Source: UBA7330 sp965243485 (GTDB lineage Bacteria > Bacteroidota > Bacteroidia > Cytophagales > Cyclobacteriaceae). Taken from it: a DNA stretch of 64,000 nucleotides. The DNA lies in contig CBDEVP010000001.1 of the NCBI GenBank assembly GCA_965243485.1, forward strand, positions 5,580,001-5,644,000, written 5' to 3'. Under the pieces are notes generated by a model that was not told the DNA's origin, made no database searches, and saw only the letters and a list, made by a program, of their open reading frames with translations. Position 1 is the first letter of the stretch. Each line of letters opens with the position of its first letter. The translations under genes were made by a program, and so were the position numbers. Positions 16,824 through 25,186 of the stretch are shown here, piece by piece.

Positions 16824-17934
16824 CTGTAAAAACATTTTTAATGACAGAGGTAATACGATAAAGATCTTCGCTTGTTAGATTAGAGCCAGAAGGCAAACAG
16901 AGGCCCTGTTCGAACAACTTTTCCGAAGCGCCATTCACGTAGGCTTTACAGCCGGCAAATACCGGCTGTGTGTGCATGGGTTTCCAGACCGGTCGGGATT
17001 CAATTTTTTCAGCTTCCATGGCTCGCTCAATGTCGGTTCTGGAAACACCTCCTGACTTTTCTGGATCAATCAAAATGGTGCTTAGCCATCGGCTGGAGCA
17101 AGTGTCTTCGGGCTCATCCAGAAAAATGATTCCGGGAAGCCTGTTTAAATGATCCTGATAAAATTGAAAAACCTCCCGTCGATGACTGATCCGCTTTTCA
17201 AGCACGGACAACTGCTGTAGACCCAAAGCAGCATTGACATGGTTCATCCGGTAGTTGTATCCTACCTCCCGGTGATTCATCACAGACCCGGGATCTTTTG
17301 ACTGTGAAGCGTAATATCTTGCTTTTTCAGCCAAAGACTGATCGTCTGTCAGCACCATCCCTCCGCCGCCGCAGGTCATCACCTTGTTGCTGTTGAAACT
17401 TAGGATGCTGATGCTACCAAAGCTTCCACTTCTTTTTCCTTCATAAGCAGCCCCTAAGGCTTCTGCAGCATCCTCAATGACAGGGATCTCAAAGTCAGCA
17501 GCCATGGACAGGATCTCATTCATTTTAGCGGGCATTCCATATAGATCCACGACCAGGATAGCTTTTGGCCTGATTCCACTCGCCATGAGCTCCCTGAAGG
17601 ATTGCCTCAGCAGCCCCGGATCCATGTTCCAGGTCTCTGATTCACTGTCCACAAACACAGGTCTGGCCCCTTCGTAGAGAATTGGAAAAGCAGTAGCTGC
17701 ATAGGTCATGCTCTGACAAAGCACGGTATCCCCTTTTCCTATTCCGAGAACCTTCAAAGCCAGGTGGATGGCCGAAGTCCCCGAATTGAGCGCCACCGCA
17801 TATTTTCGATCAATGTAGTCCGCTAAATGTCCTTCAAAGTCACCAATGATCGTTTCGGGAACACCAGAAAGTATTTCCACTGGGATTGAAGATTCAAAAT
17901 GCGGTGGAGAAAGCTGAATGGGGTAACTGCTCAT
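16816..17934 (-). CDS. DegT/DnrJ/EryC1/StrS family sugar aminotransferase
   Basis: This 372-residue PLP enzyme makes amino sugars from keto nucleotide sugars. The PLP lysine is in SFNSNKVMTCGGGG (K184). The NSGTSAIHLALKVLGIG start, the aspartate in EDAAEALGA and the C-terminal WKPMHTQPVF are typical. It is the last gene of the polysaccharide locus, 3 nt after the WecA-like gene. The final codons (TAV, then TGA) run into the TTCnGA array. Substrate is not predictable, but a position beside an epimerase and an initiating transferase suggests it acts on the first sugar. Confidence 0.9.
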   Translation of the reverse strand: MSSYPIQLSPPHFESSIPVEILSGVPETIIGDFEGHLADYIDRKYAVALNSGTSAIHLALKVLGIGKGDTVLCQSMTYAATAFPILYEGARPVFVDSESETWNMDPGLLRQSFRELMASGIRPKAILVVDLYGMPAKMNEILSMAADFEIPVIEDAAEALGAAYEGKRSGSFGSISILSFNSNKVMTCGGGGMVLTDDQSLAEKARYYASQSKDPGSVMNHREVGYNYRMNHVNAALGLQQLSVLEKRISHRREVFQFYQDHLNRLPGIIFLDEPEDTCSSRWLSTILIDPEKSGGVSRTDIERAMEAEKIESRPVWKPMHTQPVFAGCKAYVNGASEKLFEQGLCLPSGSNLTSEDLYRITSVIKNVFTAV

Positions 17935-17937
17935 GGT

Positions 17938-18933
17938 TTAAAACACGCGATACAATTTAATCTTTGCGAAAGCAAATAGCATAACCAGGATGGCGAAAAT
18001 GGTGATAAAAGGCCAGGGAGAAGCCTGGTTGATCGTCATTGCGCCAATAATGATAATATTTATCAGCAACTGAATCCCACCATATATCATGCTGACTGAC
18101 AGGTGAGGGATCGCGCTTTGATTGGCCATCAGCTGATAGAGGTGTGACCGGTGCGCCTCAAAGATATTTTCCCTCTTGATCAGTCTTTCGACAATGGTTC
18201 CGACGGTATCGACACCGTAGACAAAAACCAGCGCAAGGTATTGATAGTGCCCGGTCGTCAGGATCAGCATGATCAGCAAAAAAGCAATAACAAAGGCTAT
18301 CGAAACAGCTCCAACGTCTCCGGCGAAGCAGACAGCCCTTTTTCGGAAATTGAAGAATCCAAAGATCAGCAGGCCAGCCAGCAGGTAAAGCAACAGGTCC
18401 GGGTCAGTGAAATGGATTGACTGATTCAGGTAAAAAAAAGTCCCCAGGGTGACCATGCTGTATATGACTGTGATGCCATTGATGCCATCCATGAAGTTGT
18501 AGGCATTGAGGAAGCCAATGATGATCGGGATTGCAACAATGAACAATAGGGTATTGTTGGTGAAGAACTGCCTACCTGACAGCCAGGCACCATCCATTGG
18601 CAAAGATACTGAGTTTGTGATTTCAAACAGCAGTAATATTACTGTTACCAGATGAACTGTGATCCGCAACCTATTCGGTACATGCCCCAGATCATCGATG
18701 AAGCTAACCGCACTGATAATTAGAAATCCTGTGAAGAACCAGGGGAACTGGAAGCCATGGATGAAGCACCACAGGATAACAGCGATCACAAAGATGATCC
18801 CTCCGCCACGGATGGTGATGTGGGTATGGGAGGAGCGTTCGTTGGGTTTGTCTGTAATGTTGTAGACGGAGGCCATTCGGAGGTAAACGAGCATGAGGAG
18901 AAACAGACCGATGAAGACGATGAGATACGACAT
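17938..18933 (-). CDS. WecA/WbpL-like undecaprenyl-phosphate sugar-1-phosphate transferase
   Basis: This 331-residue inner-membrane protein of about ten helices belongs to the MraY/WecA family. It starts glycan assembly by moving an N-acetylhexosamine-1-phosphate from UDP onto undecaprenyl phosphate. The Asp pair in SFIDDLGH (near residue 80), the NAYNFMDGINGI motif and the FAGDVGA motif are all present, along with a basic ERLIKRENIFEAHRSHLYQ loop ending in the HRSH of the WecA branch. It is flanked by an epimerase and an aminotransferase, an arrangement like Pseudomonas wbpV-wbpL. Confidence 0.92.
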   Translation of the reverse strand: MSYLIVFIGLFLLMLVYLRMASVYNITDKPNERSSHTHITIRGGGIIFVIAVILWCFIHGFQFPWFFTGFLIISAVSFIDDLGHVPNRLRITVHLVTVILLLFEITNSVSLPMDGAWLSGRQFFTNNTLLFIVAIPIIIGFLNAYNFMDGINGITVIYSMVTLGTFFYLNQSIHFTDPDLLLYLLAGLLIFGFFNFRKRAVCFAGDVGAVSIAFVIAFLLIMLILTTGHYQYLALVFVYGVDTVGTIVERLIKRENIFEAHRSHLYQLMANQSAIPHLSVSMIYGGIQLLINIIIIGAMTINQASPWPFITIFAILVMLFAFAKIKLYRVF

Positions 18934-19024
18934 GTTTTCAGTCGCTAAGTTAGTGATGTAGGAGCAGGCAGGAAATCCCCGTAGCCGGACTCTTTACGCT
19001 AGTGTATCCGCAGCGTGGTGCCCC

Positions 19025-19054
19025 AACCCGGTCTGACTTTCGTCCGACCTGGTT
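19025..19054. repeat. REP-like hairpin, copy 2
   Basis: AACCCGGTCTGACTTTCG is followed by TCCGACCTGGTT. The arms AACC and GGTT pair outside the shared GGTC/GACC core. Confidence 0.7.
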
Positions 19055-19071
19055 AAGCTTTAGGGAGAGGT

Positions 19072-19112
19072 ATCCTCCCCCTGCACTCCCCTCCAAAGAG
19101 GAGGGCAGGATT
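19072..19112. repeat. G/C-tract palindrome, related to 4136-4213
   Basis: ATCCT at the left pairs with AGGAT at the right, around CCCCTGCACTCCCCTC and GAGGAGGGCAGG. The left arm resembles the right arm of the 78-nt element beside the DUF559 gene. No coding sequence is convincing in 18934-19175. Confidence 0.55.
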
Positions 19113-19175
19113 TCTTGTCGCTTCACGCCTTCGTCGTCCGTTACTGGAGAAAATGTCTGAAGGTTGGAGACCTCT

Positions 19176-20057
19176 TTAATGCTCACTAACAAAATCATCT
19201 GACATCACCCGCAACCCCTCATTTACCGAGAACTTCTGCTTGTACCCCAGCTTCTCCAGGTCCGGATGGGGTACCACTTCCAGTGAGCCAAATAACCGGT
19301 AATAGAAACCAGGCTTTATCATCCTGATCAAAGGGCGTAAAAACGCAGGGATAGTGGTGAGCTTTTTACCCGCATTGATCGTCCTGCTTAGCACTTCAAC
19401 CAACTGAGTGGTAGAAATCACGGGTTGGTCTGCAGGGGTGATAGTAATGGCAGGCATTTTATCAATGATCAGATCGATCAGGGCCACCAGGTTATCCGCG
19501 AAGATCATGGATCGGCGGTTGTGGATTCCTCCAAGTGGCAAAAGTTTCGTTTTTTGGATGGCCACCATCAGCTTCAGGAGGTTTCCTTTTGCACCTGGAC
19601 CATAAATGAGTGGTGGCCGAATGATGGAGACTTTGAAGTCCTTTGATTCAAGCTTTTTCAGTCCAAGTTCTGCTTCGAGTTTGCTACGACCATAGGCATC
19701 CGCAGGCGGCGAAAGGGAAAGACTGAGTGGTGAAACGTCTCCTTCGATGGGAGAGTCACCAGCATCCATACCGAAGACTTTGATGGTGGAGAGGAAGATG
19801 AAGTGTCTGGCGCCGTTGCCTTTTGCTGCATTAGCAAGTTCCAATGTCAGGTCCCGATTGACCCTGAAATATTCGTTTTCATCAAACCCTTCCATGCGAT
19901 GAGCAATTCCTGCACAGTGGATGATTGTGGGAGCATATGAGAAGTTGATTTCCTCAATTTTTGTTTTTTGAAGGGAGATTGGATGGATGGCTTTTGCGTG
20001 TGTTGATTTTTGGAGAATGCGGGAGCCAAGGAAGCCAGAGGAGCCTGTAAGTAATAT
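19176..20057 (-). CDS. NAD-dependent nucleotide-sugar epimerase/dehydratase (start codon unclear)
   Basis: This extended SDR protein has an NAD-binding ILLTGSSGFLGS loop encoded at about 20057-20019, STIKVFG, and the catalytic YGRSK. An ATG at 19895 would delete the whole NAD-binding loop. The true frame reads back to ATA 20057-20055 and then meets TAA five to nine codons further on, without ATG, GTG or TTG. Either ATA (or a similar codon) is used, or the start was lost when the TAGGTTGG microsatellite (20058-20130) expanded. From ATA the product is 293 residues. Next to the WecA-like gene it resembles WbpV, a UDP-sugar 4-epimerase or reductase. Confidence 0.75.
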   Translation of the reverse strand: MLLTGSSGFLGSRILQKSTHAKAIHPISLQKTKIEEINFSYAPTIIHCAGIAHRMEGFDENEYFRVNRDLTLELANAAKGNGARHFIFLSTIKVFGMDAGDSPIEGDVSPLSLSLSPPADAYGRSKLEAELGLKKLESKDFKVSIIRPPLIYGPGAKGNLLKLMVAIQKTKLLPLGGIHNRRSMIFADNLVALIDLIIDKMPAITITPADQPVISTTQLVEVLSRTINAGKKLTTIPAFLRPLIRMIKPGFYYRLFGSLEVVPHPDLEKLGYKQKFSVNEGLRVMSDDFVSEH

Positions 20058-20130
20058 GGTAGGTTGGTAGGTGATTGTGTTGTTAGGTTAGTGGGTTATT
20101 AGGTTGGTAGGTTAGAGGGTTGGTAGGTTA
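20058..20130. repeat. TAGGTTGG-type microsatellite
   Basis: About nine imperfect units of TAGGTTGG / TTAGGTTAG occupy the gap and abut the first codon of the epimerase. A similar GTTAGAG repeat lies beside the other four-helix-bundle gene at 31788-31835. Confidence 0.7.
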
Positions 20131-20145
20131 GGATCGATGGTTTAC

Positions 20146-20505
20146 TTAAAGAAATTGGCGTTTGGAAGAGATTAGCTTATTCAGCATTTTTATGATTTCC
20201 AAACCCATAGATTCCATTTCCATTCATAGGTTCTGACTGATAAATCTCTTTCTTTCAAGAATATTTAAGATCGTAACTGCTTCATTTAGGGATGCCCTGG
20301 AAAAATATAAATATTGAATATTTTCTTTTACCGACACCCTTTCTTTTCCTTCTGATATATTCTGTGCTACAGATGCAGAGGATGATTCCAATTGCTCTTT
20401 TATACGAAAATGTCCTTCAAATGACTCCGTACTGACAAAACATTTTACAGTGAAGTCCATCGACCTGGACCAAACTTTTAAATTTTTAAATGAGAAATCT
20501 TCCAT
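20146..20505 (-). pseudogene. Four-helix-bundle protein, interrupted by an in-frame TGA
   Basis: The frame from ATG 20505 encodes FKNLKVWSRSMDFTVKCFVS, AQNISEGKERVSVKENIQYL and FSRASLNEAVTILNIL. This is the small four-helix-bundle family first noticed in 23S rRNA intervening sequences, and it is also Avd-like. A TGA at 20226-20224 stops it after 93 residues. The same frame continues with MEMESMGLEIIKMLNKLI to TAA at 20146. The sum of 119 codons equals a normal family length, and the tail matches the paralogue at 31836. I read this as a nonsense-mutated gene, although the 93-residue form may still be made. Confidence 0.75.
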
Positions 20506-20595
20506 ATTGAACTTATTATATGTTTAGACAACAATTTACTCAATAACACTTAACGTGTCAATACGAAAACTTATTCAGTCTAATAATCTAATGAC

Positions 20596-21366
20596 CTAAT
20601 TATCTAATACCCTAACATACTCGAAAACCTTCCTGAAATATTTCAAACTGAGTTTGAACATATTTGTATCGATCCCATTCTCTCTGCAACCCCTGACAAT
20701 TTCTTTATTGAGCAGCCAGCGGCTTTCCCAGGATTGGTTACTCAAACCACCGGGAAGCATGTCGACCATGAGCAGTGGAAGATATTTGGTGCGCAGTTGA
20801 TGAGTGTGGAAAAAGCGGATGAGGAGCTCGTAATCTGCTGCGATCCGGTAGTCTGTTTTGAAAGCACCCAGCTGATCGTAAAACTTTTTCCGGATGTAAA
20901 CACTCGGATGTGCGGGCATGTAACCCCAGGCGAACTTCTTGGGGTTCCAGTGTTTGGAGGAGTAGTAGCGTTGGGTTCTTTTGGTATTGTTAGGATGGAC
21001 AAACCGGATGTCTCCGTAGATCGCATCGATCTCCGGATCTTCGAAGGCTTTTGCTACCTGCCCAAGGATGAATTCATCATGGAAACGATCGTCGGAGTTC
21101 AGAATACCGATGATATTTCCGGATGCCATTTTGATCCCTTTATTGAGGGCATCGTACATTCCTTTGTCCGGTTCGGAGATCCATTGGCTGCTGGATACAC
21201 CAACCAGGGGAAGGGATTTTTTGATCAGGTCGACAGTACCGTCTGTGGAGGCTCCGTCGACGAGGATATGTTCAATATGGGGATAGGTTTGGCTTGTAAC
21301 ACTTTCTATTGTCTTTTGAAGTGTCTTTTCGCTATTATGGGTGACTGTGATGATTGAAATCTTCAT
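20596..21366 (-). CDS. Glycosyltransferase family 2
   Basis: This 256-residue cytoplasmic GT-A enzyme shows SIITVTHNSEKTLQKTIESV at the N-terminus, HILVDGASTDGT, and the metal-binding segment GILNSDDRFHD around residue 90. The C-terminal half (WGYMPAHPSVYIRKKFYDQLG) is typical of WcaA/WcaE-like transferases for exopolysaccharide side chains. Acceptor and donor are not predictable. It stands alone between two repeat-bearing gaps, with ATG at 21366 just left of REP-like copy 3. Confidence 0.9.
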   Translation of the reverse strand: MKISIITVTHNSEKTLQKTIESVTSQTYPHIEHILVDGASTDGTVDLIKKSLPLVGVSSSQWISEPDKGMYDALNKGIKMASGNIIGILNSDDRFHDEFILGQVAKAFEDPEIDAIYGDIRFVHPNNTKRTQRYYSSKHWNPKKFAWGYMPAHPSVYIRKKFYDQLGAFKTDYRIAADYELLIRFFHTHQLRTKYLPLLMVDMLPGGLSNQSWESRWLLNKEIVRGCRENGIDTNMFKLSLKYFRKVFEYVRVLDN

Positions 21367-21378
21367 TTTAGGTAGTCA

Positions 21379-21410
21379 TAGCCGGTCTGACTATTCGTCC
21401 GACCAGGCTA
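21379..21410. repeat. REP-like hairpin, copy 3; rest of the gap
   Basis: TAGCC at the left and GGCTA at the right pair outside the GGTCTGA / TCCGACC core. The 306-bp gap 21367-21672 also holds an isolated CCCGCCATGCCGATAGGCG stretch. I see no gene in it. Confidence 0.75.
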
Positions 21411-21672
21411 GAACAAAGCACTGACGCTGAGTGTCGTTATAAGTCTAGCTATGACAAACTAAACCCCATACTGTTTAGAAGCCATACCTCAAATGAACGT
21501 TATTCACATTTATTCAAACAATGAAAGATCAGCTCGAATTTCAATGGATGAAGTCCCATGGGAAAGACAAGCCCGCCATGCCGATAGGCGAGACAGGATC
21601 TTCTAAACTTAAATTGTTACTGAATGAAAGGATTTCCTGTTCGCTCCGATCCATGGAATAAAGCTAGCCTTA

Positions 21673-22236
21673 TTATTTATCCCTCGCGGCAGGCTCAACC
21701 TTCCTCTCTTTTACCTTCACTGCCGGATTGCCCTGATATATCTCCCACGCTTCCAAATCTTTCGTTGCCACACTACCCACACTAAGCACCGCATTTGAAT
21801 GCATTGTCACCCCCGGGCAGACAATCCCTTTCGCCCCGACCCAGGCCCCATCTTCGAGGATGATAGACTTCACAATTAGGTCGAAAGTGGTCTTTTTATA
21901 ATTATGGTTACCGGTGAGGAGCATGGCTCCCTGTGAGAGGCAGCAATTGGATCCTACCTTTACCGTCGTGAGATTATCGATCCAGACGTTCTCTCCGATC
22001 CAACTGTGGTCACCAACCTCAAGGAACCAGGGGTATTTGATATTCACCGATGGGTTGATGCGGACGCCTCTTCCGACTTTGGCTCCAAAGAGCTTCAATA
22101 GTATGACTTTCAATCCGCTGGAGGGGTTCCAGGCGTTTTTGAAGAAGATAAGGTTGGCGTAGTACCAAAGTAATCTCTTTATGGGGTTACCTGGTTTATA
22201 CCAGGAGTTGTCGTATTTAGATAGATTGGTTTTCAC
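21673..22236 (-). CDS. WcaF-like left-handed beta-helix acetyltransferase
   Basis: This 187-residue protein has hexapeptide repeats from about residue 60 on (VNIKYPWFLEVGDHSWIGEN, then IILEDGAWVGAKGIVCPGVT). The conserved GNHNY loop contains the probable catalytic histidine. The N-terminus YDNSWYKPGNPIKRLLWYY is characteristic of the WcaF colanic-acid acetyltransferase group. It would O-acetylate a sugar of the repeat unit using acetyl-CoA in the cytoplasm. The upstream GT2 gene is on the same strand. Confidence 0.9.
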   Translation of the reverse strand: MKTNLSKYDNSWYKPGNPIKRLLWYYANLIFFKNAWNPSSGLKVILLKLFGAKVGRGVRINPSVNIKYPWFLEVGDHSWIGENVWIDNLTTVKVGSNCCLSQGAMLLTGNHNYKKTTFDLIVKSIILEDGAWVGAKGIVCPGVTMHSNAVLSVGSVATKDLEAWEIYQGNPAVKVKERKVEPAARDK

Positions 22237-22353
22237 TCTGGTAACTCTTTAATGTCCTCTATCACAAGCGGATGCTTGCGCTAGAGGGGGGTCATATTTG
22301 GAAAGGTCAACCTTCAATTCTATAAATATCTCATACTTCGAGCCGGGCTTTCG

Positions 22354-22382
22354 AGCCGGGCTGACTATCGTCCGACCTGGCT
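22354..22382. repeat. REP-like hairpin, copy 4
   Basis: AGCC (left) pairs with GGCT (right) outside the GGGCTGA / TCCGACC core. A partial duplicate GAGCCGGGCTT precedes it. The right edge touches the stop codon of the GT2 gene at 22382. Confidence 0.7.
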
Positions 22383-23335
22383 TACGATCCTGACATCCTT
22401 TCTTCCATCCCTTCCTCTGCCCTGGCTTCGATCGTGAAGCCAAGGGCGGCTTCAATCTCTTCTTTGATTGACTTTCCGGACTTCAAGGCTCGCTTTTCTA
22501 TCTGATAGATCTTGGCATCCACCAGAAAACGATACCAGAAACCCTGTAGAAAATGCCAGATCAAACCCTTGATGCCGTCAAGAAAACCAACTCTCAGGAA
22601 GTATCTGTAAAGAAAATACAGCAGTGGTCGGACAAACCTGGGTAGCCTCAGATACAGCCCCTCCTTGAACCACCTGCGGTAATGGTCCTGGTTCGTGATG
22701 AGCTTACTTCCTATGCTGGGTTCTTTTAGAAAATGATGCTTGAAGTTCAGAATTTCAGCTGCTTCCCGCGTGGCATAATGATTATGCTTTTCTACCCACC
22801 AGGTGAGGTCATTCAGGTTAGCGTCCACAAAATCATGTTTAAAATGCGTGGTATGCCCTGGTTTCATGATCAGGTGTTCATCCATCCAGCGCTTTTCAAA
22901 CCTCCCCTCGCCTGTCCGCCAGATGCGCAGGATATTGGTTGGATAAAAACCTCCGAAGCGGATCCACTTATCCATGAAGTAAACCCGTCGACGCAGATAG
23001 ATCCCGTTGATCTTGGGATCGAGTTCTGGCATCTTTCGGTTTATCTCGTCTGCCAACTCCGGCATCAGGTATTCATCAGCATCCATCCTCAGGATCCACG
23101 GGGAGCCAATATCGATATTTTCCAGGGCCCAGTTAAATTGAAGGGCCTGGCTGCCCGGCCATTTGTTTTGATAGACCTCTGCACCCAGTGATTTTGCCAG
23201 CTTAACGGTTTGATCAGTGGAAAAAGAATCGACAACGATGATCTTTGAGGTGACCGGGAGGACAGAACGAATGCATCGCTCCAGATGCTTTTCCTCATTA
23301 TGGGTTAGTATAACAAGCGTAATCAACTGATCCAT
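22382..23335 (-). CDS. Glycosyltransferase family 2 (WaaE/KdtX-like)
   Basis: This 317-residue GT-A enzyme opens LVILTHNEEKHLERCIRSVL, has IIVVDSFSTDQTVKLAKSLG and the metal-binding WILRMDADEYLMPEL near residue 95. It also carries HFKHDFVDANLNDLTWWVEKHNHYA (split here for reference at about residues 163-187), which marks the LPS core beta-glucosyltransferase-like WaaE group. The C-terminus has a hydrophobic, arginine-rich stretch that may attach it to the membrane. Its stop codon coincides with REP-like copy 4. Confidence 0.9.
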   Translation of the reverse strand: MDQLITLVILTHNEEKHLERCIRSVLPVTSKIIVVDSFSTDQTVKLAKSLGAEVYQNKWPGSQALQFNWALENIDIGSPWILRMDADEYLMPELADEINRKMPELDPKINGIYLRRRVYFMDKWIRFGGFYPTNILRIWRTGEGRFEKRWMDEHLIMKPGHTTHFKHDFVDANLNDLTWWVEKHNHYATREAAEILNFKHHFLKEPSIGSKLITNQDHYRRWFKEGLYLRLPRFVRPLLYFLYRYFLRVGFLDGIKGLIWHFLQGFWYRFLVDAKIYQIEKRALKSGKSIKEEIEAALGFTIEARAEEGMEERMSGS

Positions 23336-23384
23336 TTGATCAAATTCGGCGGTGACCCTGGAATTAAGACAATATTAAATATTT

Positions 23385-23455
23385 TGGAGGACATTCCGAC
23401 TTTCGGACAATATAATAGACTTTCAGATATTCGGATGTTAGGCCATTCGAACCAG
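23385..23455. repeat. TTCnGA motif array
   Basis: Units such as CATTCCGA, TTTCGGACA, TTTCAGATA and TTCGGATG occupy the gap upstream of the GT2 gene and downstream of the GT4 gene. Confidence 0.65.
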
Positions 23456-23491
23456 AATAAAATTCGGTACTAAACAAACTCTGACATCCTT

Positions 23492-23519
23492 ACCTGTTCT
23501 GACTATCATCCGACCTGGA
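23492..23519. repeat. REP-like hairpin, copy 5 (degenerate)
   Basis: ACCTGTTCTGACTATCATCC is followed by GACCTGGA. The family core is kept, but the left arm has mutated so that the outer pairing is poor. Confidence 0.5.
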
Positions 23520-23525
23520 ATGCTT

Positions 23526-24656
23526 CTACACAACAAACTCTGGCTTCTTGCATTCTCCTAAAACCCACCGATACAACTCCAGCATTTGATCTGCTACTTT
23601 CCTGATGCTGTATTTCTCTTCGACAAGTTTCCTTCCTTTCAAACCCATATCAGTCAGGTCTTTTCCTGGCATTCTGAGTGTATCAGTCAGTACCTTCAAT
23701 AGTTCGTTTTCAGTTGGCTCGACCCACCAGCCACAACCATAGTGAACTAAATCTTCCCAGGGTGCTCCATGTGTGGTAATCACAGGGACACCGCTGGCCA
23801 GTGCTTCGGCGACTACAATACCAAAGTTTTCACTAAATGTGGGCAGGATAAACAGGTCGGCTTTCTGTAAAAGCTGTTTGCGATCTTCTCCATGTACCTG
23901 ACCTCTCCAAATCACCTGCTCACGGATTCCAAGTCCATTCATAACCTGCTTAAGATAGTTGAGATACTCCGGTTCTCCTGAACCTGCGATGATCAGTTCC
24001 CATTCTTTTCTGATGCTTTGATCCAGTTTGGAAAAAGCCCGGAACAACATCTCCAGTCCCTTCTTCCGGTGAATCCTGGATAGAAAGAGCAGCTGCCTGG
24101 GACGGTTCTGCTTTTTTGTGACTATTTCAAATTCCGTTTCATCGATCCCATTCGGGATGACGGCTACAGGTGGTTTGTATCCCAGTTTCCTGATCGTTTC
24201 CGCTTCCATCTCAGCTGTACAGTGGATTACGTTGGCCTGCTGCAGATCCCTGTTTTGGAAAAGCTTCAGTGCAAGCTGTTTTTTCAGTTTTCCCTGTGTC
24301 ATCGACCAGGGTTCCAGCATGCCGTGTGTGGACAGGATGTAAGGAATCTTTCGGTTCCTTGCTACAGCAGTCATGGCATGAACGGGATATTGCCAGAGGC
24401 CGTTGCCATGGAAGAGGTCGGTGGAGCAATTTTCAATGTAGCTCTTAAATCCGGGAGCATAACCAAACAACCCCAGCTTTGAAGCTGCTACGGTGTGGTA
24501 TTTAATGCGTTGATCCAGCGGTATCGGGTCCGGTGAGCTGAGGCTCAACGCCTCCAGCTGACAATAATCCGCGAGTTGCCCGGTGAGCAGTTGCATGTAG
24601 GTAGATGGACCGCCTTTGCTGCGATCGATGGAGTGGATGACGTGGGTTACTTTCAT
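23526..24656 (-). CDS. Glycosyltransferase family 4
   Basis: This 376-residue GT-B enzyme starts with the donor-independent fold VTHVIHSIDRSKGGPSTYMQ and FHGNGLWQYPVHAM. The C-terminal Rossmann domain holds LFLSRIHRKKGLEMLFRAF and the EX7E segment FSENFGIVVAEALASGVPVI. These are hallmarks of retaining GT4 transferases, including WcaI/WcaL-like mannosyl- or galactosyltransferases. The acceptor is unknown. Its start lies beside a TTCnGA array. Confidence 0.92.
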   Translation of the reverse strand: MKVTHVIHSIDRSKGGPSTYMQLLTGQLADYCQLEALSLSSPDPIPLDQRIKYHTVAASKLGLFGYAPGFKSYIENCSTDLFHGNGLWQYPVHAMTAVARNRKIPYILSTHGMLEPWSMTQGKLKKQLALKLFQNRDLQQANVIHCTAEMEAETIRKLGYKPPVAVIPNGIDETEFEIVTKKQNRPRQLLFLSRIHRKKGLEMLFRAFSKLDQSIRKEWELIIAGSGEPEYLNYLKQVMNGLGIREQVIWRGQVHGEDRKQLLQKADLFILPTFSENFGIVVAEALASGVPVITTHGAPWEDLVHYGCGWWVEPTENELLKVLTDTLRMPGKDLTDMGLKGRKLVEEKYSIRKVADQMLELYRWVLGECKKPEFVV

Positions 24657-24659
24657 TTA

Positions 24660-24725
24660 TGGATATTCGGACTTTCCAAGGTACGGATGTTCGGATATTC
24701 AGACTTCCGATGTTCCGACACTCCG
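24660..24725. repeat. TTCnGA array; contents of the 24657-25177 gap
   Basis: Units such as ATATTCGGA, ATGTTCGGA, ATATTCAGA and ATGTTCCGA run upstream of the GT4 start. The remaining 450 bp of this gap hold two hairpins, a second array and a GC-rich stretch (24791-24836) resembling the 108-bp element by eye. No gene is supported. Confidence 0.7.
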
Positions 24726-25023
24726 CCCAAGAACGTCATCCACCTACATTCATCTAAGTCAAACAATTTGAAAGACGAATATTTAAGAATTTCCGTGGAG
24801 AAGCTCCCCGAGAGCCCGGAAAGGCGAGTCGGGGATCTTTGTGATTTCATCCATATACAATGAGACATACACGTTTACTAGCCTTAATGATGGAATAAAA
24901 TACCCTCCCGCACCCTTTTTTCCCAATCAACGAAGCTTCATCTCCTTCGACCAGACTACGAAGATCGTACAATAACCAACTCACCCGTGTATCGATTTCT
25001 TGCAGTACATCATTTTCTACAAG

Positions 25024-25044
25024 CCCTCTCTTAATAAGAGAGGG
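25024..25044. repeat. 21-bp perfect palindrome
   Basis: CCCTCTCTTA and TAAGAGAGGG are perfectly complementary with one central A. Confidence 0.75.
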
Positions 25045-25060
25045 GTCATCATATCTTCCC

Positions 25061-25109
25061 CCTCAGAGTCTCCTTACAGGTTGGGAGAGGGAAGGAAGGG
25101 ACTCTGAGG
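25061..25109. repeat. Inverted repeat with CCTCAGAGTC arms
   Basis: CCTCAGAGTC (25061-25070) and GACTCTGAGG (25100-25109) are perfectly complementary across a 29-nt purine-rich loop. The CAGAGTC arm recalls the first hairpin of the 108-bp repeat element. Confidence 0.65.
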
Positions 25110-25140
25110 AACTTTCCTGCACCAACTCACCCGGTTGAAG

Positions 25141-25186
25141 GACTTTCCGATGTTCTGATATTCGGACAGTCGGATAGTCAGACAGA
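25141..25186. repeat. TTCnGA motif array overlapping a gene end
   Basis: Units ATATTCGGA, CAGTCGGA, TAGTCAGA and CAGA continue into the GT2 gene and provide its last codons and TGA stop at 25178-25180. Confidence 0.65.

Noticed and set aside
18950..19198. An 82-residue minus-strand protein between the WecA-like gene and the epimerase
   Set aside because: It spans a REP-like hairpin and a G/C palindrome and has no recognisable domain.
20224..20226. TGA read as selenocysteine
   Set aside because: No SECIS-like hairpin is evident after it, the family has no cysteine there, and a second gene in the locus is broken by TAA, which points to ordinary decay.
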